Source: Burkholderia sp. OK233 (GTDB lineage Bacteria > Pseudomonadota > Gammaproteobacteria > Burkholderiales > Burkholderiaceae). From it: a stretch of DNA of 64,000 bases. The notes under the pieces are model-generated. The model was not told the origin of the DNA, did not search any database, and saw only the letters and a list, made by a program, of their open reading frames with translations. This document shows, one piece after another, positions 44,367 through 53,857 of the stretch. Every line of letters begins with the position of its first letter. The first letter of the stretch is position 1. The position numbers and the translations under genes were made by a program. Location: assembly GCF_900230185.1 (NCBI RefSeq), contig NZ_OCSR01000002.1:2046001-2110000 (forward strand), in the 5' to 3' direction.

Positions 44367-45503
44367 ATGTCGCAAACCCAGCAGTTTCCGCAGTTTCCAT
44401 TCGTCAGCGTGTCCGGCAAACCGTATGAACGCGGAATGCAATATGGTCGTGCGGCGGCGGCGCGTGTGCGCCTGAGCGCATCCCGCTACGGCCAGACGCT
44501 GCGCAATCTCGGCTATAGCGAAGCGTCGCAGACGGCGCTGATCCGCTCGCTCGAACAGGTCATCGGCGAGTTTCAACCGGCGTACCTGGACGAGATGCGT
44601 GGCATTGCCACCGGCGCGGAAGTGCCGTTCGAAGACATCGTGATGATCAATGCCCGTACCGAGGTGCTGGCCAAGGCGCGAGTCGAAATGGCGCTGCAGG
44701 CCGACGACGAAGACGGTTGTACCGGTGTGCTGGTGCTGCCGTCGCGCACGTCGACCGGGCAGTTGATCCATGCGCAGAACTGGGACTGGAAGGCCGATTG
44801 CGTCGATACCGGCATCGTTTTGCGCGTACGCAGCGACGACGGCCCCGATTTCCTGACCTTCGTCGAAGCGGGTGGTCTTGCGCGCAGTGGGCTCAATGCC
44901 GCGGGCGTGTCGATCACCGCGAACTATCTCGAGTCCGAGCGCGACTTCACGCAACTGGGCGTGCCGCTGTCGCTGCTGCGCCGGCGCGTGCTGGAAGAGC
45001 CGGTGTTCGCGAACGCGTTGCGGGTGATCGCCACCACGCCGAAATCGTGTTCGAACAACATCATGCTCGGGATGGCCGAGGGCTTCGGCATCGATTTCGA
45101 ATGCGCGCCGAACGAAGCTTTCCCGATCTATCCGGACGACGACCAGATGATCGTGCACGCGAACCATTGGGTCAGCCCGGTTGCCCGCACCAAGCTGCTG
45201 GATACCGGTTGCGAGAGCTCGCCGGACAGCTATTACCGCGACTGGCGCGTGCGTCAGTTGCTGATGGCTGCACCGAAAGTGGATCGCGACGCGGTCAAGG
45301 CCGCGCTTTTCGATGCGTTCGGTACGCCGTTTTCGGTGTGCCGTCCGCCGCGTCCGGGCACACGTCACACAATGACCGCGACGGTCGCGATGATCGTCAT
45401 GCTGCCGGGCGCAGGGGAAATGGATGTCGCACCGATGCCCGCGCTCAACCGGGTCTTCACCCGCTACAGCCTGCACCACGAACCGCTCGCCGAAGCGGCG
45501 TGA
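44367..45503 (+). CDS. C45-family (acyl-CoA:6-APA acyltransferase-like) hydrolase
   Basis: This 378-residue N-terminal-nucleophile protein is of MEROPS C45 type, like penicillin acyltransferase. Self-cleavage before a Cys would free the nucleophile; Cys118 in DDEDGCTGVLVL is the likely one. The NWDWKAD block and SLLRRRVLEEPVF are family-like. The protein hydrolyses or transfers amides of acyl amino acids. It is the first gene of an operon with an alpha/beta hydrolase and an MFS carrier, divergent from a LysR. Substrate unknown. Confidence 0.85.
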   Translation: MSQTQQFPQFPFVSVSGKPYERGMQYGRAAAARVRLSASRYGQTLRNLGYSEASQTALIRSLEQVIGEFQPAYLDEMRGIATGAEVPFEDIVMINARTEVLAKARVEMALQADDEDGCTGVLVLPSRTSTGQLIHAQNWDWKADCVDTGIVLRVRSDDGPDFLTFVEAGGLARSGLNAAGVSITANYLESERDFTQLGVPLSLLRRRVLEEPVFANALRVIATTPKSCSNNIMLGMAEGFGIDFECAPNEAFPIYPDDDQMIVHANHWVSPVARTKLLDTGCESSPDSYYRDWRVRQLLMAAPKVDRDAVKAALFDAFGTPFSVCRPPRPGTRHTMTATVAMIVMLPGAGEMDVAPMPALNRVFTRYSLHHEPLAEAA

Positions 45504-45578
45504 GCTGTGAATAAACACGTGTGCCTCGCAGCGCGGGGCATGCACGAGACCGCTGAAATCGTCAGAGAGGAATGACAG

Positions 45579-46442
45579 ATGTTCGATGCAGAGACGCGAT
45601 CCGCTCAGGGTTATGAGAAAGCGCAAGCGCTGTACGACCTGGGTTCGACCACCGTATACGCGAGTCGCCACGATCCGCGCTTTCCGTATGTGCTGTATGT
45701 GCCGCCTGAAGTCCTGACACCCGGCAACGACGTGGAACTCGTCGTCGTAATGCATGGTACGGGGCGTCAGTTCACCCAATATCGCGATGCGTTCGCGCCG
45801 TTCGGCCGCTGGAACCGCTGCATCGTGCTGTGTCCGCTGTTTCCGGTGGGCGTGCGCGGAGACGGCAACCGCAGCGGCTTCAAGCGCCTGATCGAAGGCG
45901 ATATCCGCTACGACAAAGTGCTGCTCGACATGGTGACCGAAGTGGGCGAGCGTTATGGCAAGCGCTTCGACAGGTTCGCCCTGTTCGGCTATTCGGGCGG
46001 TGGGCAGTACGTGAACCGCTTTGCGTACGCGCATCCGGAGCGGCTATGGGCCGCGTCGATCGGCGCACCGGGCAACGTCACCGTGCTCGATGACACTAAG
46101 GACTGGTGGCTAGGCACGGGCGGTTTCGAGCGTCACTTCGGCAAGCCGTTCGATCTGGCCACCTTGCAGCGTGTGCCGGTGCAGATGGTGGTGGGCCGGG
46201 CGGATCTGGAAACCTGGGAAATTATGGTGTCCGAAGATAGCCCGATGTATCTGCCAGGTATCAACGATGCCGGCGCGACGCGCCCGGAGCGGCTGCGTAC
46301 GCTGAAGGCGTCGTTCGAGGCCGCCGGCGTTCGCGTGCGCTTCGATGAGATGGCGAATATCGCCCACAACGGCATGCAGGTCGTCGAGGTGGTTCAGGAT
46401 TTTTTTGCGCAGACGTTGCGCACCCTGCGGGCCGGAGGGTAA
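45579..46442 (+). CDS. Alpha/beta-hydrolase, esterase-like
   Basis: This 287-residue alpha/beta-hydrolase has the oxyanion region VVVMHGTGRQ, the nucleophile elbow GYSGGG (Ser139) and a terminal His (ANIAHNGMQVVEVV). The fold resembles PHB-depolymerase or acetyl-xylan esterase members. No signal peptide is seen, so it is cytosolic. It is co-transcribed with the C45 gene and the following MFS gene, only 4 bases ahead of the latter. It probably processes the same compound. Confidence 0.82.
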   Translation: MFDAETRSAQGYEKAQALYDLGSTTVYASRHDPRFPYVLYVPPEVLTPGNDVELVVVMHGTGRQFTQYRDAFAPFGRWNRCIVLCPLFPVGVRGDGNRSGFKRLIEGDIRYDKVLLDMVTEVGERYGKRFDRFALFGYSGGGQYVNRFAYAHPERLWAASIGAPGNVTVLDDTKDWWLGTGGFERHFGKPFDLATLQRVPVQMVVGRADLETWEIMVSEDSPMYLPGINDAGATRPERLRTLKASFEAAGVRVRFDEMANIAHNGMQVVEVVQDFFAQTLRTLRAGG

Positions 46443-46446
46443 ACAC

Positions 46447-47817
46447 ATGGACGCCCAAAGCGATTCAGGGAAGGTCTGGAAAACCATTGTATCGACGGTG
46501 ATAGGAGGCACCTTCGAGTGGTTCGACTTCATGGTGTATTCCTATTTCTCGAGCACAATCGCGCGGGTGTTTTTTCCCAGCTTCGACCGCGGCGGGTCGT
46601 TGTTGCTGACCTTCGGCACGTTTGCGGTCGGCTTTCTGGTCCGGCCGATCGGCGGCGTGGTGATGGGGATGGTCGCGGACCGGGCAGGGCGGGTGAAGGT
46701 GCTGTCGTGGATCATGGTCCTGATGTCGGTGGGTTCGCTGTTGCTGGGCCTGACACCGGGCTACGCGACGCTGGGCCTGGCGGCGCCGCTGCTGGTACTG
46801 ATCGGCCGCCTGGTGCAGGGCTTCGCGGTGGGCGCGCAGTTTGCGCTGTCGTCCGTGACGATCTACGAGGTGGCGCCACCCAACCGGAAGATGTTCTACG
46901 GCAGTTTCAATATGCTTTCGCTGGGGATTGCGGGGATGTTCTCGTCGGGATGCAGCTTCTTCCTGTCGAGCCATCTGTCGCACGTGGAGCTGGAGAGTTG
47001 GGGGTGGCGCGTGCCGTTTCTGATCGGTGCGCTGGTCGGGCCGATTGGCTTCTACATCCGGCATCACGTTCGCGAATCGGACGAATTTCACCAGATGCAG
47101 GCGCAACCCGCAGCGCGGGCGCCCATGCGCGAGCGGCTGCGCGAATTTGTCCGAGACAACGGCGATGCCGTGGTGTGCGCGATGGGCGTGATGATCGCCG
47201 GCACGTCGCTGAACTATGTATGGAATGCGTATCTTCCGACTTACGCGCAATACGAGTTACACCTGTCACTGAGTTCGTCGCTGCATGGGGTGTTTGTCAC
47301 GAGCATCGTGGCGACCGTGCTGTCGCCAGTGTTCGGCTTGCTGGCGGACCGTGTCGGCGCATATCGGCTGTTCTGCTTCTTTATTGCGGCCTGGCTGACG
47401 TGCGTCTTTCCGCTGTTCTGGTACTTGCTGGCTGAGCCCACCGCCAGCCGTCTGATGATCGTGCAGGTGATCGGCATGTTGTTCGTGACGCTGCAAGGCG
47501 CCGCGCATCCGGGGATGCTGGTCAAGATATTCACCGTGCAGGGCCGTTCAACCGGCGTGGCTATTTCGTATAACACCTCGGTCATGCTGTTTGGCGGGTT
47601 GGCGCCGTTCTATATTTCGCTGGTGGCGCGTTTAACGGACGCGCACTTCATTCCGCCGAGTTACCTGTTCGGTACGGGATTGCTGGCGATCACGCTGGTG
47701 CTCGCTACGCGCACTGGGCGGCGGGTGTTGCAGGAAGACCGGCTGGAGCGCAGGCAACGGCGTATGGCACGCGAGACCGGTATGCAGCGCGTGGACTCGG
47801 GCGATCCGGCGGTTTAG
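46447..47817 (+). CDS. MFS transporter (C45 operon)
   Basis: This 456-residue MHS-type carrier has about twelve helices. Markers are FEWFDFMVYSYFSSTIARVF, the loop MGMVADRAGRVKVLSWIM and RLVQGFAVGAQFALSSVTIY. ATG 46447 starts four bases past the upstream stop. The in-frame ATG at 46345 lies inside the hydrolase gene and is less likely. It should import the substrate that the two upstream hydrolases act on. Confidence 0.9.
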   Translation: MDAQSDSGKVWKTIVSTVIGGTFEWFDFMVYSYFSSTIARVFFPSFDRGGSLLLTFGTFAVGFLVRPIGGVVMGMVADRAGRVKVLSWIMVLMSVGSLLLGLTPGYATLGLAAPLLVLIGRLVQGFAVGAQFALSSVTIYEVAPPNRKMFYGSFNMLSLGIAGMFSSGCSFFLSSHLSHVELESWGWRVPFLIGALVGPIGFYIRHHVRESDEFHQMQAQPAARAPMRERLREFVRDNGDAVVCAMGVMIAGTSLNYVWNAYLPTYAQYELHLSLSSSLHGVFVTSIVATVLSPVFGLLADRVGAYRLFCFFIAAWLTCVFPLFWYLLAEPTASRLMIVQVIGMLFVTLQGAAHPGMLVKIFTVQGRSTGVAISYNTSVMLFGGLAPFYISLVARLTDAHFIPPSYLFGTGLLAITLVLATRTGRRVLQEDRLERRQRRMARETGMQRVDSGDPAV

Positions 47818-47852
47818 CTCGCGCTGTTCCAGATCGAACCCGGCGCAGTCAT

Positions 47853-48851
47853 CTATTTGCAACCGCAGGAATTTCGGATTGCGAATGTCGGGTTCAGACG
47901 GATGGTCTCGGTCTCTTCCGTTGCGGAATCGATTCTTTTCTTGAGCAGCGTTGCTGCCATCCGCCCAATCTCATGGCAGGGCTGAACCATGGCGGTGAGG
48001 CGAGGCGCGAACGCATCGGCCCAGTCGAAATCGTCGAAACCCGCTACCGCGAGATCGGCGGGCACCCGCATATTGCAATCCTGCGCCGCGAGCATGATTC
48101 CGATCGTCGTCAGGTTGTTGCCGCCAATCAGCGCGGTGACAGGTTCAGTCATGGTGAGAAGGTGTGCGGCGGCGTCTTTGGCCGTCGCTAGGTCAGTGTG
48201 TCCGATGGAAATGCACGCCTCGTCGACGGGAAGCCCCTGGTCGCGCAGACCGTCGCGAAAGCCGTCTGCCCGCTCCAGCGCAGTCGTGAAATTGGACTGG
48301 CCTGCCAGGAAACCGATCCGCTTGTGCCCATGGCCGACCATGTGGGCGACCATCGTCGCGACCGACTGCCGGTTCTCGACGCCGACACCGTCGAGGGCGA
48401 CATCGGGAAGACGGTCAACCATCACTGAAGGGATCCGCTGCTCGCACAAGTAGGTCAGCGCGCGGTTGTTGAGCGCGCAGGAGGGCGCGATGATGATTCC
48501 ATCGACGCGTCTTTGGTGAAGGGCGGCCACCATCTCGAACTCCCAGTCCGGATCGTCCCGGGTATTCGCAAGAAGCACCATCATTCCAAGCTTTGAACAT
48601 TCCTCTTCGATGGCGTTGATCACATCGGAAAAATACCGGTTTTTCGTCGACGATATGGCAAGGCCAATCGTATTGGTGGTCGAGCGTGCCAGGGCTCGCG
48701 CCACGGTGTTGGGTGCGTAACCCAGCGCGCGAACCGCCTCGCGAACGGCCTGGGTTGTTTCGGCGCTGACGAACCGCGTGCCATTGAGGACGTGGGAAAC
48801 GGTCGACGTCGCGACCCCCGCGAGCCGCGCGACATCAGCAATGGTTGCCAT
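47853..48851 (-). CDS. LacI-family repressor of the ABC sugar locus
   Basis: This 332-residue LacI/GalR-type repressor has an N-terminal helix-turn-helix (TIADVARLAGVATSTVSHVL) with hinge helix (YAPNTVARALARSTTNTIGL). A periplasmic-binding-like effector domain follows. It is divergent from the ABC transporter genes. A 32-bp palindrome between them contains two AAGCGCTT cores, the class of site bound by LacI-type proteins. It probably derepresses uptake on binding a sugar. Confidence 0.92.
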   Translation of the reverse strand: MATIADVARLAGVATSTVSHVLNGTRFVSAETTQAVREAVRALGYAPNTVARALARSTTNTIGLAISSTKNRYFSDVINAIEEECSKLGMMVLLANTRDDPDWEFEMVAALHQRRVDGIIIAPSCALNNRALTYLCEQRIPSVMVDRLPDVALDGVGVENRQSVATMVAHMVGHGHKRIGFLAGQSNFTTALERADGFRDGLRDQGLPVDEACISIGHTDLATAKDAAAHLLTMTEPVTALIGGNNLTTIGIMLAAQDCNMRVPADLAVAGFDDFDWADAFAPRLTAMVQPCHEIGRMAATLLKKRIDSATEETETIRLNPTFAIRNSCGCK

Positions 48852-48987
48852 CTCGTTCTTCCCTCGGTCTGATGGATACGGAATCGCAGCGACGATGCGA
48901 TCCGCAACCCGGTATTAAGTGGTTTTTGAATGACGCGCCACGAGCTTATCTTGGTGGCGATGTTCCAGAATATGAGGGTAAACAACG

Positions 48988-49019
48988 AAAGGCAAGCGCT
49001 TGCGCAAGCGCTTGCCTTT
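48988..49019. promoter_or_regulatory. 32-bp palindromic double operator
   Basis: The arm AAAGGCAAGCGCTTGC (48988-49003) is followed by its exact complement. It holds two CAAGCGCTTG cores (48993-49002, 49005-49014) 12 bases apart. It lies between the LacI-type gene and the ABC genes. It could alternatively fold as a hairpin. Confidence 0.75.
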
Positions 49020-49117
49020 GAATAAGCTTTGATCCGACGGAGAACCAAGAAGAGAAAAATCCATCGAGATGGAGGCGAGATGTACGTGCTCATTCGGCAA
49101 ACCTGGTCCGGCGCGTT

Positions 49118-50638
49118 ATGACCGCGCGGCTCCTCGAATTGCGGCAAATCCAGAAACGTTTCGGCGGTGTGCATGCGCTGAAGGGCGTGGATTTTGATCT
49201 CGATGCCGGCGAGGTGCACGTGCTGCTCGGCGAAAACGGCGCCGGGAAATCGACCTTGATGGGCGTGCTTTCGGGTGCGGTCGTGCCGGACGAAGGCAGC
49301 ATCAGGCTTGACGGTAGCCCTGTGCGTTTTGCCACCCCCCGCGAGGCCCATGCGGCGGGGATCGCAATGATCCCGCAGGAACTCGACCTTGTTCCGGGGC
49401 TCGATATCGCGGCCAATCTGTTTCTCGGCAACGAGATCACCCATCACGGTGTGCTGGCCGGCGCCGCCATGCGGCGCAAAGCCCAGGATCTGCTGGCGCG
49501 CGCCGGCGTGTCGCTGGATGCAAGCCTTCCGGTTGCCAGTCTGCGGATGGGTGAGCGCCAGCTCGTTGCCATTGCCAAAGCCTTGTCGGCCAAGGCACGC
49601 ATCCTGATCATGGATGAGCCGACCGCGGCCTTGTCGGCCGTTGAGGCTGACCACCTCTTTACGGTTGTGAAAGAACTCTCCGGGCGCGGCGTCGGCATTG
49701 TCTATATCTCTCACCGGCTCGAGGAAGTGACGCGCATCGCGGATCGCGTGACAGTGATGCGCGACGGCGCTGTGGTCGGAACGACGTCGCCCGACGCACC
49801 GCAAGCAACGCTGGTCCAGCTGCTTGTCGGGCGGCCGTTTTCCGATTTGTTTCCGGCGCGGGCTGAGAAGGTCGGCGCACCTATCCTGCGGCTCGAGCAT
49901 GCCGCATTCGATCCCGACATCCCGCGCGCGGGCTGGCAGGCGCCTCGCGACGTCTCACTGACGGTGCATGAAGGCGAGATCGTAGGTCTGGCAGGGCTGA
50001 TGGGTGTCGGCCGGACGGAATTGCTGTCGGCGCTGCATGGCTTCGGTGCGAACGGACGTTGGCGCGGCCTCGTCGAAATGCACGGGAGACCGGCGGCACT
50101 CGGCACGATTCGAGCGGCACGGCGTGCCGGCATCGCCTATGTAACGGACGACCGGCGCGGCACGGGGCTCATCCTCAATCACACGGTTGCGCAGAACGCG
50201 GTCATGTCGACGCTCAAGCGCGTCACACCCTTTGGTCTCGTTTCACGAGCACTCGAGCGGCGCCAGGTGACGCGCGCCCTCGAAGACTACGACGTGCGCC
50301 CGCGCCGTCCCGAGGCCAAGGTCGTCAACCTCTCGGGCGGCAACCAGCAGAAGGTCGTCTTCGCCAAGGAACTCATGAGCGATCCAGGCCTGCTGCTGCT
50401 CGACGAGCCGACACGCGGCGTCGACGTCGGCGCCAAGGCCGAGATCTACCGGCGCTTGCGCGGCCTCGCCAACACGGGCCTGGGCGTGTTGGTGGCGTCC
50501 TCCGAACTGCCCGAACTGATCGGACTGTGCGACCGGATTATCGTGATGCGCGCGGGCCGAACGATCCACGAGTTTGGCCCGAGCCCCGACGAACACGCAG
50601 TCCGGCGGATCAGCGAAGGCGAGGACCTGGCAGCATGA
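49118..50638 (+). CDS. Ribose-type ABC transporter ATPase (system A)
   Basis: This 506-residue double-nucleotide-binding-domain ATPase is of RbsA/MglA type. The first half has LLGENGAGKST, MGERQLVAIAKAL and LIMDEPTAAL. The second half has a degenerate Walker A (GLMGVGRTELL), the intact signature LSGGNQQKVVFAKEL and LLLLDEPTRGVDVG. The degenerate second Walker A is normal for this family. It powers sugar import with the next permease and binding protein, overlapping the permease start by ATGA. Confidence 0.95.
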   Translation: MTARLLELRQIQKRFGGVHALKGVDFDLDAGEVHVLLGENGAGKSTLMGVLSGAVVPDEGSIRLDGSPVRFATPREAHAAGIAMIPQELDLVPGLDIAANLFLGNEITHHGVLAGAAMRRKAQDLLARAGVSLDASLPVASLRMGERQLVAIAKALSAKARILIMDEPTAALSAVEADHLFTVVKELSGRGVGIVYISHRLEEVTRIADRVTVMRDGAVVGTTSPDAPQATLVQLLVGRPFSDLFPARAEKVGAPILRLEHAAFDPDIPRAGWQAPRDVSLTVHEGEIVGLAGLMGVGRTELLSALHGFGANGRWRGLVEMHGRPAALGTIRAARRAGIAYVTDDRRGTGLILNHTVAQNAVMSTLKRVTPFGLVSRALERRQVTRALEDYDVRPRRPEAKVVNLSGGNQQKVVFAKELMSDPGLLLLDEPTRGVDVGAKAEIYRRLRGLANTGLGVLVASSELPELIGLCDRIIVMRAGRTIHEFGPSPDEHAVRRISEGEDLAA

Positions 50639-51678
50639 CCCCAACCCCGACATCCACATCCACCGCTACGGTCGCGGGTCGTCCGCGTCACGGCCTGCTG
50701 ACTTATCTGGTCCGCTTTCAGAGCCTGCTTGGGCTCGTTCTGGTGGTCAGTGCGGGCATCATGTTTTCTCCGCGCCGGCATGGGCACATCCTGTTCCTCG
50801 CGCCGGACAACGTCGCCAATATCATCCGGTCGATTTCCGAAACCGGCATTCTGTCGCTCGGCATGACCTTTGTGATCATTGCGGCCGGCATCGATCTTTC
50901 GGTCGGGGCCGTGCTCGGCCTCTGCTCCGTGCTGACCGCAACGCTGCTGGTCAATGAAGGGTGGGGCCTCTTGAGCACCTTGTCGCTGGTCGTGGCGACG
51001 GGCGTGGTGTTCGGCGCCATCCAGGGTGTGATCTCCACCAGGTTTCGTATTCAGGCCTTCATCGTCACGCTCGCGGGACTTCAGGTGGCGCGCGGCCTGT
51101 CATTGCTCGCCTCCAACAACTCGTTCATCAACATCAACTACGGCGCAGGACCCGGAAGCGCACCGCCGGCCTTTGCGGTTCTCGGCACACGGATCGGCGG
51201 CGTCTTTCCCGTCGCAACCCTCGTGTTCCTCGTTCTCGCCGTGGTCGCTGCGTTTCTGCTCAACAACACGCGTTATGGCCGCTACGTGGTTGCCGTCGGC
51301 GGAAACGAGAAGGCGGCGCGCCTGTCCGGCATTCCGGTGAGCGCAATCAAGATCTCGGTCTACGCCCTAACGGGCTTTGTGGCAGCGATCGCCGGCATCG
51401 TCCATGCCGGGCAGTTTTCGTTCGGCAGTCCCAATGACGGTGCGGGATATGAGCTCACGGCAATCGCGGCTGTGGTGATCGGCGGTACGGACCTGTTCGG
51501 CGGAGCCGGCTCGATGATCGGCACGATCGCCGGCGCCGTCATGCTGGGCGCGCTCGCCAATATCCTGCAACTCAACGACGTCAGTGCCGCCATGCAACTG
51601 CTTGCGACGGGCGCGATCATCGTGATCGCCGCAGCACTGCAAACCTACGTCGTCGGGCGTGGAAGCTCGGCACGGTGA
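50635..51678 (+). CDS. Ribose-type ABC transporter permease (system A)
   Basis: This 347-residue inner-membrane permease is of RbsC type with about ten helices. The family core is seen in GMTFVIIAAGIDLSVGAVLG, and TRYGRYVVAVGGNEKAARLSG is the cytoplasmic coupling loop. It starts within the ATPase stop (ATGA). It works with the flanking ATPase and binding protein. Confidence 0.93.
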   Translation: MTPTPTSTSTATVAGRPRHGLLTYLVRFQSLLGLVLVVSAGIMFSPRRHGHILFLAPDNVANIIRSISETGILSLGMTFVIIAAGIDLSVGAVLGLCSVLTATLLVNEGWGLLSTLSLVVATGVVFGAIQGVISTRFRIQAFIVTLAGLQVARGLSLLASNNSFININYGAGPGSAPPAFAVLGTRIGGVFPVATLVFLVLAVVAAFLLNNTRYGRYVVAVGGNEKAARLSGIPVSAIKISVYALTGFVAAIAGIVHAGQFSFGSPNDGAGYELTAIAAVVIGGTDLFGGAGSMIGTIAGAVMLGALANILQLNDVSAAMQLLATGAIIVIAAALQTYVVGRGSSAR

Positions 51679-51753
51679 ATTGCCGGGCGTGACGTCGGGA
51701 GATAAGAGTCGGAGCGGGTTAGGCGCATGTCAAAACTATCTGGAGACGAACTC

Positions 51754-52731
51754 ATGAAAGTAGTTCAGAAAACCACGTTGCTAGTTGCAGGCGCTGTGCT
51801 CGCGTCCGGCGCATGGGCGGCCGGCGGCAAGCCGCTGGCCAAAGAATGCGGGCCGAACAACGATTACGTCATCGGTTTCAGCCAGGCGAACTTCAAGGAG
51901 CCGTACCGCGAGCACGTCAATCACGAGCTCGAACGCCTCGTGAAGAACTATCCGAAATTCAAGCTGGTCATCGCCGACGGACAGGCGACTGTGAACACGC
52001 AGGTTTCGCAGGTCGAAAATTTTATGACTCAACGCGTCGACCTGTTGATGATTTCACCCTTCGAGGCGGCACCGCTCACACCGGTCGTATCGGCCGCGTA
52101 CAAGGCGGGCGTTCCGGTGATCGAACTTGACCGCAAGACGAGTGGCGACAACTACACGGCCTTCGTGGGCGGTGACAACCGGGCGATCGCGAGAGAAGCG
52201 GGCAAGTGGGCCGCCACGACGCTGCTGCCCAACGGCGGCGAGGCGGCCATTCTCGAAGGACTGCCGAGTTCGTCGCCCGCGATCGAACGTCTTGAAGGAT
52301 TCAAGGAAGGCATCGCCAGCAATCCCAAGATCAAGCTCGTGGCTGTGCAGCCAGTCGACTGGATGGAAGACCAGGCCGTGACCGTGTTTTCCGCCATGCT
52401 GCAAGCACATCCCGACATCAAGCTCGTCTATACCAGCAATGATCTTGCCGCAGCAGGCGCGTACATCGCGGCCAAGCAGGCCGGCAAAGCCGACCAGGTG
52501 AAAATCATCGGAACCGATGGCCTGCCGGGGGCGTCCGGCGGCATCCGCGCGGTCGCGGATGGCCAGTGGGCTGCAACCTTCACTTACCCCACCGGCGCCG
52601 CTCAGGCACTCGAACTCGCCAAGAAAATCCTGATCGACTGCGCAACCGAGGTTCCACGCAACATTCTGGTGCCAACCCAACGCATCGATCAGGCCAATGC
52701 GAAGTCGCTCTACGGCAAAGAGAAGTTCTAG
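51754..52731 (+). CDS. Periplasmic sugar-binding protein (system A)
   Basis: This 325-residue type-I substrate-binding protein has a signal peptide (KTTLLVAGAVLASGAWAAGG) and the RbsB-like fold: VIGFSQANFKEPYREHVNHE, then MISPFEAAPLTPVVSAAYKA and PVIELDRKTSGDNYTAFVGG. ATG 51754 follows CTGGAG; an upstream ATG at 51727 would delay the signal. It delivers the ligand to permease A. Ligand unknown but likely a pentose, polyol or similar. Confidence 0.92.
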   Translation: MKVVQKTTLLVAGAVLASGAWAAGGKPLAKECGPNNDYVIGFSQANFKEPYREHVNHELERLVKNYPKFKLVIADGQATVNTQVSQVENFMTQRVDLLMISPFEAAPLTPVVSAAYKAGVPVIELDRKTSGDNYTAFVGGDNRAIAREAGKWAATTLLPNGGEAAILEGLPSSSPAIERLEGFKEGIASNPKIKLVAVQPVDWMEDQAVTVFSAMLQAHPDIKLVYTSNDLAAAGAYIAAKQAGKADQVKIIGTDGLPGASGGIRAVADGQWAATFTYPTGAAQALELAKKILIDCATEVPRNILVPTQRIDQANAKSLYGKEKF

Positions 52732-52821
52732 GACTAGGATTTCCAGGCCCGCATTGAGCGCAATGCAAGGGGAATCCCGCGGCTGGACTTCCTGGCGACA
52801 TCGGTACACGAGGCATACGAG

Positions 52822-53823
52822 ATGAACAGGGTGACTGTGGCAACAACAAGCGTGAAGCGCCGGGCTGGCCTTGGCGCGCGCCTCCTGCGATCACGGGAGA
52901 CGGGAATCATCGGCGCGCTCCTGATCATGGTGCTGGCACTGTCGATCTTCGCGCCGAACTTCGCGAGCGTCGATAATCTTCTCAATGACACGCGGAACCT
53001 CTCGTTCATCGGGATCGTCGTGCTGGGTCAGGCTGCGGTCATGATCACCGGCGGGATCGACCTGTCGGTCGGCAGTGTCTGGGGGCTGTCTGCCGTCGCT
53101 TCCGCCGCCATGATGCAAGCGGGCCTGGGCGTCGTTCCGGCGTGCGTACTCACGCTTCTGATTGCGGCGTCAGTGGGCCTGTTCAACGGTCTGTGCGTGA
53201 CCAGGCTGCGCATGCTGCCCTTCGTCCCGACGCTCGCAACCATGAGCATCGCGCGTGCTCTCGCCCTTATCATCACCCGCGGTAAAGCCATTGACGGATT
53301 CCGGCCGGACGGCGATGCGTTCTTCGCGCTTGGCGGCGGTGACATCTTCGGGCTGCCCACGCCGTTCGTGATCTTCGTGGTCCTGTCGATCATTGCCGGC
53401 GTTGTTCTCAAACGCAGCGTCTATGGCCGGCAGTTATACGCAGTCGGCGGCAACGAGCGGGCTGCCATGCTGACCGGTCTCGATGTCGATCGGCTGAAGA
53501 TCAGCGTCTATGTCATGTCTTCCGTGCTGGCCGGTCTGGCCGGCATTATTGAGGTGAGCTATCTGTCCTCCGCGATTTCCAACCAGGGCTTGGGCAAGGA
53601 GCTCAGCGTCATCGCGGCCGCCGTTATCGGCGGCACTGCGCTCAGCGGCGGCGAGGGCACCGTGATCGGCGTCTTCGTCGGCACCGTGATTCTCGAAGTG
53701 CTCCGCAACGGCCTCATCCTGCTTGGAACCGACGCCTACTGGCAAGGCGTCTTCGTCGGCTCTGTCATCGTCTTTGCTGTATTCATTGACCAGCTCAGAA
53801 AGGGTGTCTGGCGACGTCGATGA
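52822..53823 (+). CDS. Ribose-type ABC transporter permease (system B)
   Basis: This 333-residue RbsC-like permease has about ten helices. The core AVMITGGIDLSVGSVWGLSA and coupling loop SVYGRQLYAVGGNERAAMLT mark the family. It is a different gene from permease A, with its own binding protein and ATPase downstream. It begins 90 bases after binding protein A, so both systems are probably on one transcript. Confidence 0.93.
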   Translation: MNRVTVATTSVKRRAGLGARLLRSRETGIIGALLIMVLALSIFAPNFASVDNLLNDTRNLSFIGIVVLGQAAVMITGGIDLSVGSVWGLSAVASAAMMQAGLGVVPACVLTLLIAASVGLFNGLCVTRLRMLPFVPTLATMSIARALALIITRGKAIDGFRPDGDAFFALGGGDIFGLPTPFVIFVVLSIIAGVVLKRSVYGRQLYAVGGNERAAMLTGLDVDRLKISVYVMSSVLAGLAGIIEVSYLSSAISNQGLGKELSVIAAAVIGGTALSGGEGTVIGVFVGTVILEVLRNGLILLGTDAYWQGVFVGSVIVFAVFIDQLRKGVWRRR

Positions 53824-53857
53824 GTGATTTATCCATAACGACCCTTTGGAGGAAACA

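Noticed and set aside
44364..46034. 556-codon open frame on the minus strand
   Set aside because: It is antisense to the C45 and alpha/beta-hydrolase genes.
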